Assembly: GCF_003054285.1 (NCBI RefSeq)
Contig: NZ_QBKS01000002.1
Span: 310,001-374,000, forward strand
Length of the DNA: 64,000 bases
Source of the DNA: Litoreibacter ponti
GTDB taxonomy: Bacteria; Pseudomonadota; Alphaproteobacteria; Rhodobacterales; Rhodobacteraceae
Reading direction: 5' to 3'
Below, one piece after another: positions 15,559-27,332 of this stretch (position 1 is the stretch's first letter; each line of letters opens with the position of its first letter). The notes under the pieces were generated by a model. That model was not told where the DNA came from. It worked only from the letters and a program-made list of their open reading frames with translations, and made no database searches. The translations under genes and the position numbers were made by a program.

Positions 15559-17823
15559 TCATCCGCATTTCGAATGACCGCACGACCCACAAGTCATGCA
15601 GCCCTCGATCATGCGCATGTCGTATTGCCCACAGCTCGGGCAAGCGGGACCGCGCCCTTCGCCAAGATTGACGACGCGGGCCTGCGGATCTTCCTTCAGC
15701 CCCATCCCCTCGCCCGCGAGGAACCCCGTGGCGATCATGTGCTTCTCGATCACGCCGCCAATGGCCGCAAGGATCGAAGGGATGTACTTGCCCTGCATCC
15801 ACGCCCCGCCGCGCGGGTCAAACACGGCCTTCAGCTCTTCAACCACGAAGGACACGTCGCCGCCGCGCCGGAACACCGCCGAGATCATCCGCGTCAGCGC
15901 CACGGTCCAGGCGAAATGCTCCATGTTCTTGGAGTTGATGAACACCTCGAACGGGCGGCGGTGGCCATTGAGCACAATGTCGTTGATGGTGATGTAGAGC
16001 GCATGCTCGCTGTCGGGCCATTTGACTTTGTAGGTCTGGCCTTCCAGTTCCGCCGGGCGGTCCAGCGGCTCTGACATATAGACGACCTCGCCACCCTCTT
16101 CGACTTGGGCAGGCTTGTCGGCTTCGGTGTCCGACACACTCAGTACCGATCCCGTTACCGCATTGGGACGGTAGGTTGTGCAGCCTTTGCAGCCGGTATC
16201 CCAAGCCTCCATATAGACATCCTTGAAGTCGCCGAAGCTGATGTCCTCGGGGCAGTTGATCGTCTTGGAGATGCTCGAGTCGACCCATTTCTGCGCCGCC
16301 GCCTGCATGCTTACATGATCGAGCGGTGCGAGCGTCTGGGCGTTGACGAAGTAATCCGGCAGCTCTTTGTCGCCGAACTTCTCACGCCACAGGTTGACGG
16401 CGTAGTCGACGACCTCTTCCTCTGTGCGCGAGCCGTCCTTTTGCAGCACCTTGCGGGTGTAGGCGTAGGCGAAGACCGGCTCGATGCCGCTGGACACGTT
16501 GCCCGCATAAAGCGAGATCGTCCCCGTCGGCGCGATCGAGGTCAGCAAGGCGTTGCGGATGCCGTGCGCGCGGATGGCGTCGCGGACATCTTCGTCCATC
16601 GCCTGCATCGTGCCGCTCGCCAGATAGGCGTCGGCGTCGAACAGCGGGAAGGCGCCTTTCTCCTTCGCCAATTGCACCGACGCCAGATACGCGGCGCGGG
16701 CGATGGCGTGCAACCACCGCTCGGTCAGACGCGCCGCCTCCTCGGACCCATAGCGCGCGCCGACCATCAGCAGTGCATCGGCCAGGCCGGTGACCCCAAG
16801 CCCGATGCGGCGTTTCGCGGCCGCCTCGCGCGCCTGCGCCTCCAGCGGGAACTTGGACGCATCGACCACATTGTCCATCATCCGAACGGCCACGGCGACC
16901 AATTCCGTCAGTTTCTCAACATCGAGGTCCGCGCCGTCTTCGAACGGCGCATCCACCAGCCGCGCCATGTTGATCGACCCCAGCAGGCACGCCCCATAGG
17001 GCGGCAGCGGCTGCTCGCCGCAAGGGTTCGTGGCCGCGATCTGCTCGACATAGGACAGGTTGTTGGCCTGATTGATCCGGTCGATGAAGATCACACCGGG
17101 CTCTGCATAATCATAGGTCCCGCGCATGATTGCGTTCCACAGATCGAGCGCGCGCACCGTCTTGTAGACCTTGCCCTCAAAAACCAGATCCCACGGCCCG
17201 TCGGCCTTGACGGCCTCCATGAACGGATCGGTGATCAGCACCGACAGGTTGAACATGCGCAGGCGGGCAGCATCCTGCTTGGCCTCGATGAAGGCCTCCA
17301 CATCCGGGTGATCGCAACGCATCGTGGCCATCATCGCACCCCGGCGCGAGCCCGCCGACATGATCGTGCGGCACATCGCGTCCCACACATCCATAAAGCT
17401 CAAAGGCCCGCTTGCGTCCGCCGCCACGCCCTTCACATCCGCGCCCTTGGGCCGGATGGTCGAGAAATCGTAGCCGATGCCGCCGCCCTGCTGCATCGTC
17501 AGCGCAGCCTCTTTGAGCATCTCGAAAATGCCGCCCATATTGTCGGGGATCGTGCCCATGACGAAGCAGTTGAAAAGCGTCACCGACCGCTGGGTACCCG
17601 CGCCCGCGATGATCCGGCCCGCGGGCAGGTATTTGAAGTCCGACAGGGCGTCGTAGAACGTCTGTTCCCACTTGGCCGGTTCCGCCTCGACCGAGGCCAG
17701 ATCCCGCGCGATCCGCCGCCACGTGTCTTCCACAGTCGCATCGATGGGCGTGCCATCGGCATCCTTGAAGCGGTACTTCATATCCCAGATTTGCTCGGCG
17801 ATAGGGGCAGCGAAAGCAGTCAT
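15559..17823 (-). CDS. nrdJ: Adenosylcobalamin-dependent (class II) ribonucleoside-diphosphate reductase
   Basis: A 754-residue class II ribonucleotide reductase that makes deoxyribonucleotides with coenzyme B12 and no oxygen. Visible features are GRIIAGAGTQR, the FNCFVMGT cysteine region, the NPCGEQPLPPYGACLLGSIN active-site loop near 270 and the APTGTISLYAGNVSSGIEP motif near 415. A TSCPD-type domain lies near 600-700. The C-terminus has paired cysteines (CPSCGQ, then CMTCGSCGHSKC) that shuttle electrons or bind metal. No ATP-cone is evident at the N-terminus. Good agreement with rhodobacterial NrdJ. A candidate NrdR box lies about 50 bases upstream. B12 supply genes are not in this window. 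Confidence 0.95.
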   Translation of the reverse strand: MTAFAAPIAEQIWDMKYRFKDADGTPIDATVEDTWRRIARDLASVEAEPAKWEQTFYDALSDFKYLPAGRIIAGAGTQRSVTLFNCFVMGTIPDNMGGIFEMLKEAALTMQQGGGIGYDFSTIRPKGADVKGVAADASGPLSFMDVWDAMCRTIMSAGSRRGAMMATMRCDHPDVEAFIEAKQDAARLRMFNLSVLITDPFMEAVKADGPWDLVFEGKVYKTVRALDLWNAIMRGTYDYAEPGVIFIDRINQANNLSYVEQIAATNPCGEQPLPPYGACLLGSINMARLVDAPFEDGADLDVEKLTELVAVAVRMMDNVVDASKFPLEAQAREAAAKRRIGLGVTGLADALLMVGARYGSEEAARLTERWLHAIARAAYLASVQLAKEKGAFPLFDADAYLASGTMQAMDEDVRDAIRAHGIRNALLTSIAPTGTISLYAGNVSSGIEPVFAYAYTRKVLQKDGSRTEEEVVDYAVNLWREKFGDKELPDYFVNAQTLAPLDHVSMQAAAQKWVDSSISKTINCPEDISFGDFKDVYMEAWDTGCKGCTTYRPNAVTGSVLSVSDTEADKPAQVEEGGEVVYMSEPLDRPAELEGQTYKVKWPDSEHALYITINDIVLNGHRRPFEVFINSKNMEHFAWTVALTRMISAVFRRGGDVSFVVEELKAVFDPRGGAWMQGKYIPSILAAIGGVIEKHMIATGFLAGEGMGLKEDPQARVVNLGEGRGPACPSCGQYDMRMIEGCMTCGSCGHSKCG

Positions 17824-17871
17824 ACTGGCGTCCTCAGGCGGTGAATCGGTTTGAAGTCAGCGGGCAGAGCT

Positions 17872-17887
17872 ATACAATATATAGCAG
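17872..17887. promoter_or_regulatory. Candidate NrdR box upstream of nrdJ
   Basis: ATACAATATATAGCAG keeps the central CwATATaTwG of the NrdR consensus acaCwATATaTwGtgt; mismatches are in the outer positions. It lies in the divergent gap of nrdJ (start 17823) and the DUF1489 gene (start 17905). NrdR normally uses two boxes about 31 bases apart, and no convincing second box was found, so this is tentative. Confidence 0.45.
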
Positions 17888-17904
17888 ATACGGGGGTGTC
17901 GAGC

Positions 17905-18333
17905 ATGACATATGTGAATCTCATCAAGCTGAGCGTCGGCACCGAAAGTGTCGAGAGCCTGCAGGCCTGGCAAGACAGCCCGCGCCCCAAGGGCGCCGAC
18001 GGTTTGCCGCGCCATGTCACCCGCATGTGGCCGAAGCGCGAGGCGGAGCTGGTCAATGGCGGCTCGATCTACTGGGTCATCAAGGGCGTCGTGCAGGCAC
18101 GTCAGAAGATCATCCGGCTCGATGAATATGACCGCGGCGACGGCATCCGCCGTTGTGCACTGGTGTTCGATCCGAAGCTGATCCGCGTGGCCCCGGTGCT
18201 GAAGAAGCCCTTTCAAGGCTGGCGCTACCTCAAGCCAGAGGATTCGCCGCCCGACCTGACCGAGCGCCGCGCCAAGGAAGACGCCCTGCCGCCCGAGCTG
18301 TCCGCGGCCCTAGCCGATATCGGGATTCTCTAG
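17905..18333 (+). CDS. DUF1489-family protein
   Basis: A 142-residue conserved alphaproteobacterial protein of unknown function. The start MTYVNLIKLSVG at 17905 was chosen because it is the family N-terminus; 18 further codons upstream fall in the regulatory gap. The RHVTRMWPKR and GGSIYWVIKG stretches are characteristic. It is rich in charged residues with no membrane segment or signal peptide. It is divergent from nrdJ, and its 3' end overlaps the convergent hisG by 24 bases. No function is claimed. Confidence 0.85.
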   Translation: MTYVNLIKLSVGTESVESLQAWQDSPRPKGADGLPRHVTRMWPKREAELVNGGSIYWVIKGVVQARQKIIRLDEYDRGDGIRRCALVFDPKLIRVAPVLKKPFQGWRYLKPEDSPPDLTERRAKEDALPPELSAALADIGIL

Positions 18334-19008
18334 CCCCAGCTTCTTCATCAGCGCGGCCAGATCGCAGCCCGCCCAATCGGCGGTCCGGCTGGCATAGAGC
18401 GTGGCCTGCGACGCCAGGATCGGGCCATCGGAGAGCATCCGCAAATGGTTCGCCTGCAATGTCGCGCCGGTCGAGGTGATGTCGGCCACCGCCTCCGCCG
18501 TCAGGTTCGCCACGGTGCCTTCGGTGGCGCCTTGGCTGTCGACCAGTTGGTAATCCGCCACGCCGCGCTCGCGCAGATATTCCCGCACCAGCCGGTGGTA
18601 TTTCGTGGCGATCCGCAGCCGAAAGCCGTGCTTGCGCCGGAACGCCGCAGCCACCGCGTCGAGGTCATCGACGGTCGCCACATCGACCCAAAAATCCGGC
18701 ACCGCAATGATCAGATCGGCATGGCCGAACCCCATATGCGCGATCTCGGCCACTTGGGCCTGCCACAGCGCCAGCTTCTCGCGCACCATGTCGATGCCGG
18801 TGACGCCCAGATGGATGCGGCCCGCGGCAAGCTCGCGCGGGACCTCGCCCGCCGACAGCAACACCAGCGCGACACCGTCGATGCCAGAGACCTCGGCCGC
18901 GTATTCCCGGTCCGACCCGGTGCGGGCCAGCGTGATGCCGCGATCGGCGAACCACGCGAACGTGTCCTCCATCAACCGACCCTTGGAGGGGATGCCCAGC
19001 TTGATCAT
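18310..19008 (-). CDS. hisG: ATP phosphoribosyltransferase, short form (catalytic subunit)
   Basis: At 232 residues this is the short-form HisG that lacks the C-terminal regulatory domain and needs HisZ. It joins ATP and PRPP in the first step of histidine synthesis. The N-terminus IKLGIPSKGRLME, the LGVTGIDMV segment and the PRPP loop DITSTGATLQANHL are present. It is third in a hisS-hisZ-hisG run with a 4-base overlap to hisZ. Feedback by histidine should act through the HisG-HisZ complex. Confidence 0.95.
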   Translation of the reverse strand: MIKLGIPSKGRLMEDTFAWFADRGITLARTGSDREYAAEVSGIDGVALVLLSAGEVPRELAAGRIHLGVTGIDMVREKLALWQAQVAEIAHMGFGHADLIIAVPDFWVDVATVDDLDAVAAAFRRKHGFRLRIATKYHRLVREYLRERGVADYQLVDSQGATEGTVANLTAEAVADITSTGATLQANHLRMLSDGPILASQATLYASRTADWAGCDLAALMKKLGLENPDIG

Positions 19009-20045
19009 GCCCCGGCCTCCAACAGCTCTGGCCGGATCACGCCGCCCACGGCGGGGATCTCCCGGCCCTGCCCCAGCACCCGGGTCAGCGCGTCATAGCG
19101 CCCGCCGGTTGCAATCGGCGGGCCGCTTTCGCCGTGAAAGCCGAAGACGAAGCCGTCGTAATATTCCATCGAGGTGCGCCCGTAGGAGCCTTCGAACGCC
19201 AGCGCATCCACATCGACGCCCCGCGCAGCGAGTGCGTCCAGCCGCGCTTCGAGCCGATCGAGCGCGGGCGTTATCGCAGGCAGGGTCTGCGCGATGTCGC
19301 GCAGCTTGGCCAGCGCCAGCGGCGCCATTTCGGCCACGTCCAAAATGGCCGACAGTGCTGCGACCTCGCCCGCGTCCAGCGGTGCGACCTGTGCGTCCTC
19401 CTTCAAGGCCGCGATCCTCTGAGACACATCCGAGGCGTCCCGCAGCCCGATCTCAGGCGCGCCGGTTTCCACATCCAAAGCCGCCAACCGCGCGCTCGGC
19501 ACCGGCTTGCCGAACCGTTCCAGCAAGGCGCGAAAGCGGCGCGGCCGCCAAAGATGGCGCAACAGCGCCGCACGCCGCCGCTCGGACGTCGATAGGCCTT
19601 CGACCGCCGCGCGCAAGATGCCGATATCGCCCGTGGCCGCGCGCAGCCCGCGCCCATCCAGTGCTTGTGCAAACAGCGCGAAAACCTCCGCATCCGCCGC
19701 CGCCGGATCGGCGCGGTCGAACACCTCGTAGCCCACTTGCAGATATTCCGAGGCGCGGCCGGTTCCCGCCTCTTGGCTACGAAACACGAGGCCCTGATAG
19801 GTGTAGCGCGCGGGCTCGGCCCCGTGGGCCATATGCTGCTGAACCACCGGGACGGTGAAGTCGGGCCGCAGCATCTGCTCGCCCAACACAGGGTCCGAGG
19901 TCACGTAGGCGCGCGCCCGAATATCCTCGCCGTAGAGATCAAGCAGTGTTTCGGCGGGCTGCAGGACCGATGTCTCGACCGAGACCGCGCCCGCGTCGCG
20001 AAACAGCGCCGACAGGCGCGCCGCCTCTGTCATTGCCGGTGACAT
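19005..20045 (-). CDS. hisZ: ATP phosphoribosyltransferase regulatory subunit
   Basis: A 346-residue paralogue of histidyl-tRNA synthetase. It keeps class II folds such as YTYQGLVFRSQEAG (motif-2 region) and the family-typical TGGRYDALTRVLG near the C-terminus but lacks the anticodon domain. HisZ has no aminoacylation activity; it activates short HisG and gives histidine inhibition. Its ATG abuts the hisS stop codon and its stop overlaps hisG by 4 bases, so the three are one unit. A second ATG four codons on is possible. Confidence 0.94.
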   Translation of the reverse strand: MSPAMTEAARLSALFRDAGAVSVETSVLQPAETLLDLYGEDIRARAYVTSDPVLGEQMLRPDFTVPVVQQHMAHGAEPARYTYQGLVFRSQEAGTGRASEYLQVGYEVFDRADPAAADAEVFALFAQALDGRGLRAATGDIGILRAAVEGLSTSERRRAALLRHLWRPRRFRALLERFGKPVPSARLAALDVETGAPEIGLRDASDVSQRIAALKEDAQVAPLDAGEVAALSAILDVAEMAPLALAKLRDIAQTLPAITPALDRLEARLDALAARGVDVDALAFEGSYGRTSMEYYDGFVFGFHGESGPPIATGGRYDALTRVLGQGREIPAVGGVIRPELLEAGA

Positions 20046-21515
20046 CTAGGCCAGCATCTTCTTGATCTCGGCCACCAGATCGGCGCGCGCGACTTCACGC
20101 TGCGCGGGCTGGCCTTTCCACTCTTCAAGCGATGCCGTCTTGGCGATCTCCGCCCCCAGCACGAGGTCCTTCAGTTGCAAGACGCCGCGCGCCGCCTCGT
20201 CCGAGCCTTCGATAACCGCCACCGGCGCGTTACGCTTGTCTGCGTATTTCAGCTGGTTGCCGAAGTTCTTGGGGTTGCCCAGATAGACCTCCGCCCGGAT
20301 ACCGGCCGTGCGCAGCTCGCCCACGATGGTTTGGTATTCGGCCATGCGGTCGCGGTCCATGACAGTGACGATCACGGGACCGACGGTCTGATTGTCCATG
20401 CGGCCCTTCGCGTGCAGCGCCGCCAGCAGCCGGTCGACGCCGATGGAGACGCCGGTCGCGGGCACTTCTTGCCCGGTGAACCGCTTGACCAGATCGTCGT
20501 AGCGCCCGCCACCTGCAACCGAGCCAAACTGCCGCGGGCGGCCTTTCTCGTCCTTGATCTCGAAGGTCAGCTCGGCCTCGTAGACGGGGCCGGTGTAGTA
20601 GCCCAGGCCGCGAACCACGCTTGGGTCGATCTCGATCCGGTCAGAATTGTAGCCTTGGGCAGCCATTAATTCGGCGATGGTTTCCAGCTCTTGCACGCCA
20701 GCCGCGCCGATGGCCGAGCCAGTGACCAGCTCATTGAGCCGCGCCACAGTGGCGGCCCCGGTATCGCGCTTTGCGGACATGAAGCCCATGACGATCTCGG
20801 CCTGCGCGTCGCCAAGCCCCGCGCCTTTGGTGAAGTCGCCACTCTCGTCCTCGCGGCCCGCGCCCAGCAGCGCGCGCACGCCTTCCTCACCCAGACGGTC
20901 GAGCTTGTCTATGGCGCGCAGCACGATGCCGCGCTCGGTATCTTTGTCGGCGCCCGCAAGCCCGGCCACTTCCAGTACGCCGTTCAACACCTTACGGTTG
21001 TTCACGCGCACAATGTAGTCGCCGCGCGGGATGCCCACGCGTTCCAGCGTGTCGGATAGCATCGCGCAAATCTCGGCGTCGGCCGCCACCGACGGCGCGC
21101 CAACGGTGTCTGCGTCGCATTGATAGAACTGACGGAAGCGGCCGGGTCCGGGCTTCTCGTTGCGCCACACTGGACCCATCGCGTAGCGGCGATAGGGCGT
21201 GGGCAGATCATTGCGGAACTGCGCATAAACGCGGGCGAGCGGTGCGGTCAGATCGTATCTCAGTGCCAACCAATCCTCGTCTTCCTGCCAGGCGAAGACG
21301 CCCTCGTTCGGGCGGTCCACGTCGGGCAGAAATTTTCCCAGCGCCTCGACCGTCTCCACCGCCGAGCTTTCCAGCGCCTCGAACCCGTAGAGCTGATAGA
21401 CCTCTGAAATCTCGTCCAGCATCGCCTTGCGCTGCGCGACCTCCGCGCCGAAATAGTCGCGGAACCCTTTCGGGGTCTCGGCCTTTGGGCGGGGCTGCTT
21501 TTTCACTTTGGCCAT
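20046..21515 (-). CDS. hisS: Histidyl-tRNA synthetase
   Basis: The 489-residue product charges tRNA-His. Class II motifs are visible: PKGFRDYFG at the N-terminus, the motif-2 stretch MGPVWRNEKPGPGRFRQFYQCDAD, the RGLGYYTGPVYE histidine-binding loop, and motif 3 as ATGVSIGVDRLLAAL. An anticodon-binding domain of about 90 residues ends it. The ATG at 21515 (MAKVKKQPRPK) has AGGACC upstream; the frame stays open 39 codons further upstream, over the divergent slyX start. It is placed directly before its paralogue hisZ, linking tRNA charging to histidine synthesis. Confidence 0.96.
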   Translation of the reverse strand: MAKVKKQPRPKAETPKGFRDYFGAEVAQRKAMLDEISEVYQLYGFEALESSAVETVEALGKFLPDVDRPNEGVFAWQEDEDWLALRYDLTAPLARVYAQFRNDLPTPYRRYAMGPVWRNEKPGPGRFRQFYQCDADTVGAPSVAADAEICAMLSDTLERVGIPRGDYIVRVNNRKVLNGVLEVAGLAGADKDTERGIVLRAIDKLDRLGEEGVRALLGAGREDESGDFTKGAGLGDAQAEIVMGFMSAKRDTGAATVARLNELVTGSAIGAAGVQELETIAELMAAQGYNSDRIEIDPSVVRGLGYYTGPVYEAELTFEIKDEKGRPRQFGSVAGGGRYDDLVKRFTGQEVPATGVSIGVDRLLAALHAKGRMDNQTVGPVIVTVMDRDRMAEYQTIVGELRTAGIRAEVYLGNPKNFGNQLKYADKRNAPVAVIEGSDEAARGVLQLKDLVLGAEIAKTASLEEWKGQPAQREVARADLVAEIKKMLA

Positions 21516-21602
21516 GGCGGGGTGGTCCTGACGTTCACTGTTGCGCCTGCCTTTACCGCGCGGCCCTTGCGGGGGCAAGCGATGGGGCCTATCTGGCTGG
21601 CT

Positions 21603-21797
21603 ATGGAAGAGCTTGAAGAGAAAATTGCACATCTGACCCGCGCGCTGGACGATCTATCCGATGTGGTCGCCCGGCAGGATCGCGAGATCACCCGGCTGAC
21701 CGGGATCGTCGATGCGCTGGTGAGCCGTGCGCGTGACGCAGATCAGGATGCAGGTGGCGGCGTAGTGCTGGGCGATGAGCGGCCGCCCCACTACTGA
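21603..21797 (+). CDS. slyX: SlyX-family small coiled-coil protein
   Basis: A 64-residue protein beginning MEELEEKIAHLTRALDDL and ending in RPPHY, as SlyX proteins do. Nearly all of it is a heptad-like helix (residues 1-45). SlyX is widespread in proteobacteria but has no firm function. The start at 21603 fits the family length; an ATG seven codons upstream is also in frame. It is divergent from hisS with about 87 bases between the starts. Confidence 0.85.
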   Translation: MEELEEKIAHLTRALDDLSDVVARQDREITRLTGIVDALVSRARDADQDAGGGVVLGDERPPHY

Positions 21798-21807
21798 CAG
21801 CGCCAAT

Positions 21808-21829
21808 GGCAGGACGGGCCCGCCCTGCC
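21808..21829. repeat. 22-base near-perfect palindrome between slyX and dnaE
   Basis: GGCAGGACGGG followed by CCCGCCCTGCC: two 11-base arms that are complementary except for one A/C pair. It lies in the 198-base gap between the convergent slyX and dnaE genes. No T-run follows on either side, so it is not a clear intrinsic terminator. Size matches the palindromes at 35.55 and 39.1 kb. The rest of the gap shows nothing recognisable. Confidence 0.55.
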
Positions 21830-21995
21830 TAACACGAATAGGCACGGGGCCGGTCTTTCTCCGTTCACGGCCATCGGCTCGGCAGCCTGTACCGCAGGCC
21901 TTTCTAATCACCATTTCCTTTCTTTTTTCTTAAAATACGGCTGTTGCTCCGGATAATTTCGCGTGCGCCATCCGTATTTGGGGAACAAAGAAAGA

Positions 21996-25493
<3,498 letters not shown>

Positions 25494-25560
25494 GGGGTCA
25501 GTCTAGGCGCGGGGCTTGGCGGGCAAAAGGGACGATTGGCAGAAAGCGGGGGATATGATA

Positions 25561-25578
25561 GTTAGCCATATGGCTAAC
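25561..25578. promoter_or_regulatory. 18-base perfect palindrome over the arsR start codon (probable auto-operator)
   Basis: GTTAGCCATATGGCTAAC reads the same on both strands, and its centre contains the ATG (25570) of the ArsR-family gene. A TATGAT sequence (25554-25559), like a -10 element, lies just before it. Small ArsR repressors often bind such dyads; the position over the translation start suggests autorepression and a very short or absent leader. Confidence 0.7.
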
Positions 25579-25866
25579 CATTCCTTAGATGCGCTGTTCT
25601 CTGCCCTTGCAGACCCGACCCGCCGCGCGGTTCTGGAGGCACTTGCGCATGGCCCGGCACCGATCAAAACACTTTCAGATCAGCATGATATGACGCTTCC
25701 CTCATTCTTGAAGCATCTGCGCGTCATGGAGAATGGCGGCCTGATCACGACCCGCAAGGAAGGCCGCCAGCGCATCTGCCACATGGCGCCAAACGCGCTC
25801 ATTCCGCTGCAAGGGTGGTTAGAATGGCAGCGTTCGGTCCAAGACGCTGCCACTGGCGGCGCGTAA
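25570..25866 (+). CDS. ArsR-family transcriptional regulator
   Basis: A 98-residue winged-helix protein beginning MANHSLDALFSALADPTRRAVLEAL, typical of the ArsR branch often found next to AHSA1-type genes. The helix-turn-helix LPSFLKHLRVMENGGLITTRKEGRQRIC is clear. The cysteine pairs used by metal-sensing ArsR proteins are absent, with a lone cysteine at about residue 75, so metal sensing is unlikely. The start at 25570 is inside a perfect palindrome; an ATG five codons upstream (25555) is too close to its GGGGG site. It lies 71 bases upstream of xdhA and might control it, though xdhA has its own ribosome site. Confidence 0.87.
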   Translation: MANHSLDALFSALADPTRRAVLEALAHGPAPIKTLSDQHDMTLPSFLKHLRVMENGGLITTRKEGRQRICHMAPNALIPLQGWLEWQRSVQDAATGGA

Positions 25867-25937
25867 GGCTTGCCAAGCCCGCGCCCTTGGGCTTTGCTGT
25901 CACCCGTCCCCCTTCTACGCCGCATCGAAGGGAGACG

Positions 25938-27332
25938 ATGAGCACCCATTCGGTACCGCGGCGGGACATATCACACATGCTGAAGTTTCTTCTCAATGGA
26001 GAGACCATCGAGGCGGAAGTCGGCGCGACCGAGACCCTGCTCGATTTCCTGCGCGAGCGGCGCGGGCTGACCGGCACCAAGGAAGGCTGCAACGAAGGCG
26101 ATTGCGGCGCGTGCTCTGTCATTGTCACTGGCGAGGACGGCGTGGCCCGCGCGATGAACGCCTGCATTCTGTTCATGCCGCAGCTTGCGGGACGGGCCGT
26201 GCGCACGGTCGAAGGCATCGCCGGGCCGGACGGCGCGCTGCACCCGGTGCAGCAGGCGATGGTCGAACATCACGGCTCGCAATGCGGCTTCTGCACGCCC
26301 GGCTTCATCACCACGATGGCCGCCGCCCACAAGAACGGCGCGAAAGATCACGAGGACCAGCTGGCGGGCAACCTATGCCGCTGCACCGGCTACGCCCCAA
26401 TCCTGCGCGCGGCTGAGGCCGCGTCGCGCGCAGACGTGCCGGATTGGATGGACGACACCGCACTCACCGCTCAAGCGCCCTACCCGATGCCCGAAAGCTC
26501 CGACGCCTTGGCGGCGTGGTATGCCGACCACCCGGACGCGACGCTGATTGGCGGCGCGACGGATGTGGGGCTTTGGGTGACCAAGCAGCTGCGCGAGCTG
26601 GGCGATGTCGCCTTCCTCGCCCGCTGTACGGACCTGCAGCAGATCGAAGAGACCGAGGATGGTCTGCGCATCGGCGCCGCCTGCACGATCACGCAAGTGC
26701 TCGACGCCATGCGCGACCGCCACCCGTCCATGGCCGAGATGCTGCGCCGCTACGGCTCTGTCCAGGTGCGCAACGCGGCCACCATCGGCGGCAATATCGC
26801 CAATGGCTCGCCCATCGGGGACAGTCCGCCCGCGCTGATCGCGCTTGGGGCGACACTGCATCTGCGCCATGGCGAGACCCGCCGCGAAATGCCGCTGCAG
26901 GAGTTCTTCGTTGAGTACGGCAAGCAGGACCGCGCGCCGGGGGAGTTCGTCGAATTCGTCACCATCCCCAACCAACGCGACACGCTGAAATGCTACAAGC
27001 TGTCCAAGCGCCACGATCAGGACATCAGCGCGGTCTGCGGCTGTTTCAACATCGTGGTGGCGGGCGGCTCCGTCGCGCGGGCGCGGATCGCCTTTGGCGG
27101 TATGGCAGGCACGCCCAAGCGCGCTTTGGCGGTCGAGCAGGCGCTGATCGGCAAAGCCTGGTCGGAAGAGAATATGGAAGCCGCCCTGCCCGCGTTTGAA
27201 AAGGATTTCGCACCAATGTCCGACATGCGCGCCTCCGCCGAATACCGGATGCAAACGGCCAAGAACATGCTGCGCCGCGCCTATGTGGAAAGCCTTGGCG
27301 TGCCCGCCTCGGTGCTGGAGGTGCAGCCATGA
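25938..27332 (+). CDS. xdhA: Xanthine dehydrogenase small subunit (Fe-S and FAD domains)
   Basis: The 464-residue product holds two [2Fe-2S] clusters and the FAD domain of XDH, which oxidises hypoxanthine and xanthine to urate. The first cluster uses Cys51/56/59/76 (CNEGDCGACS), the second Cys116/119/147/149 (CGFCTPGF, then CRCTGY). The FAD domain has LIGGATDVGLWVTK and the VRNAATIGGNIANGSPIGDSPP stretch. The start at 25938 has AAGGGAG at good distance; the more usual family start MLKFLLNGE is 13 codons further in without a ribosome site. It overlaps xdhB by 4 bases. Confidence 0.95.
   Translation: MSTHSVPRRDISHMLKFLLNGETIEAEVGATETLLDFLRERRGLTGTKEGCNEGDCGACSVIVTGEDGVARAMNACILFMPQLAGRAVRTVEGIAGPDGALHPVQQAMVEHHGSQCGFCTPGFITTMAAAHKNGAKDHEDQLAGNLCRCTGYAPILRAAEAASRADVPDWMDDTALTAQAPYPMPESSDALAAWYADHPDATLIGGATDVGLWVTKQLRELGDVAFLARCTDLQQIEETEDGLRIGAACTITQVLDAMRDRHPSMAEMLRRYGSVQVRNAATIGGNIANGSPIGDSPPALIALGATLHLRHGETRREMPLQEFFVEYGKQDRAPGEFVEFVTIPNQRDTLKCYKLSKRHDQDISAVCGCFNIVVAGGSVARARIAFGGMAGTPKRALAVEQALIGKAWSEENMEAALPAFEKDFAPMSDMRASAEYRMQTAKNMLRRAYVESLGVPASVLEVQP

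Noticed and set aside
16105..17844. 579-codon open frame on the plus strand
   Set aside because: Antisense shadow of nrdJ caused by high GC in third codon positions.
17824..17904. Possible cobalamin riboswitch before nrdJ
   Set aside because: The gap is only 81 bases and shows no B12-box-like conserved core.
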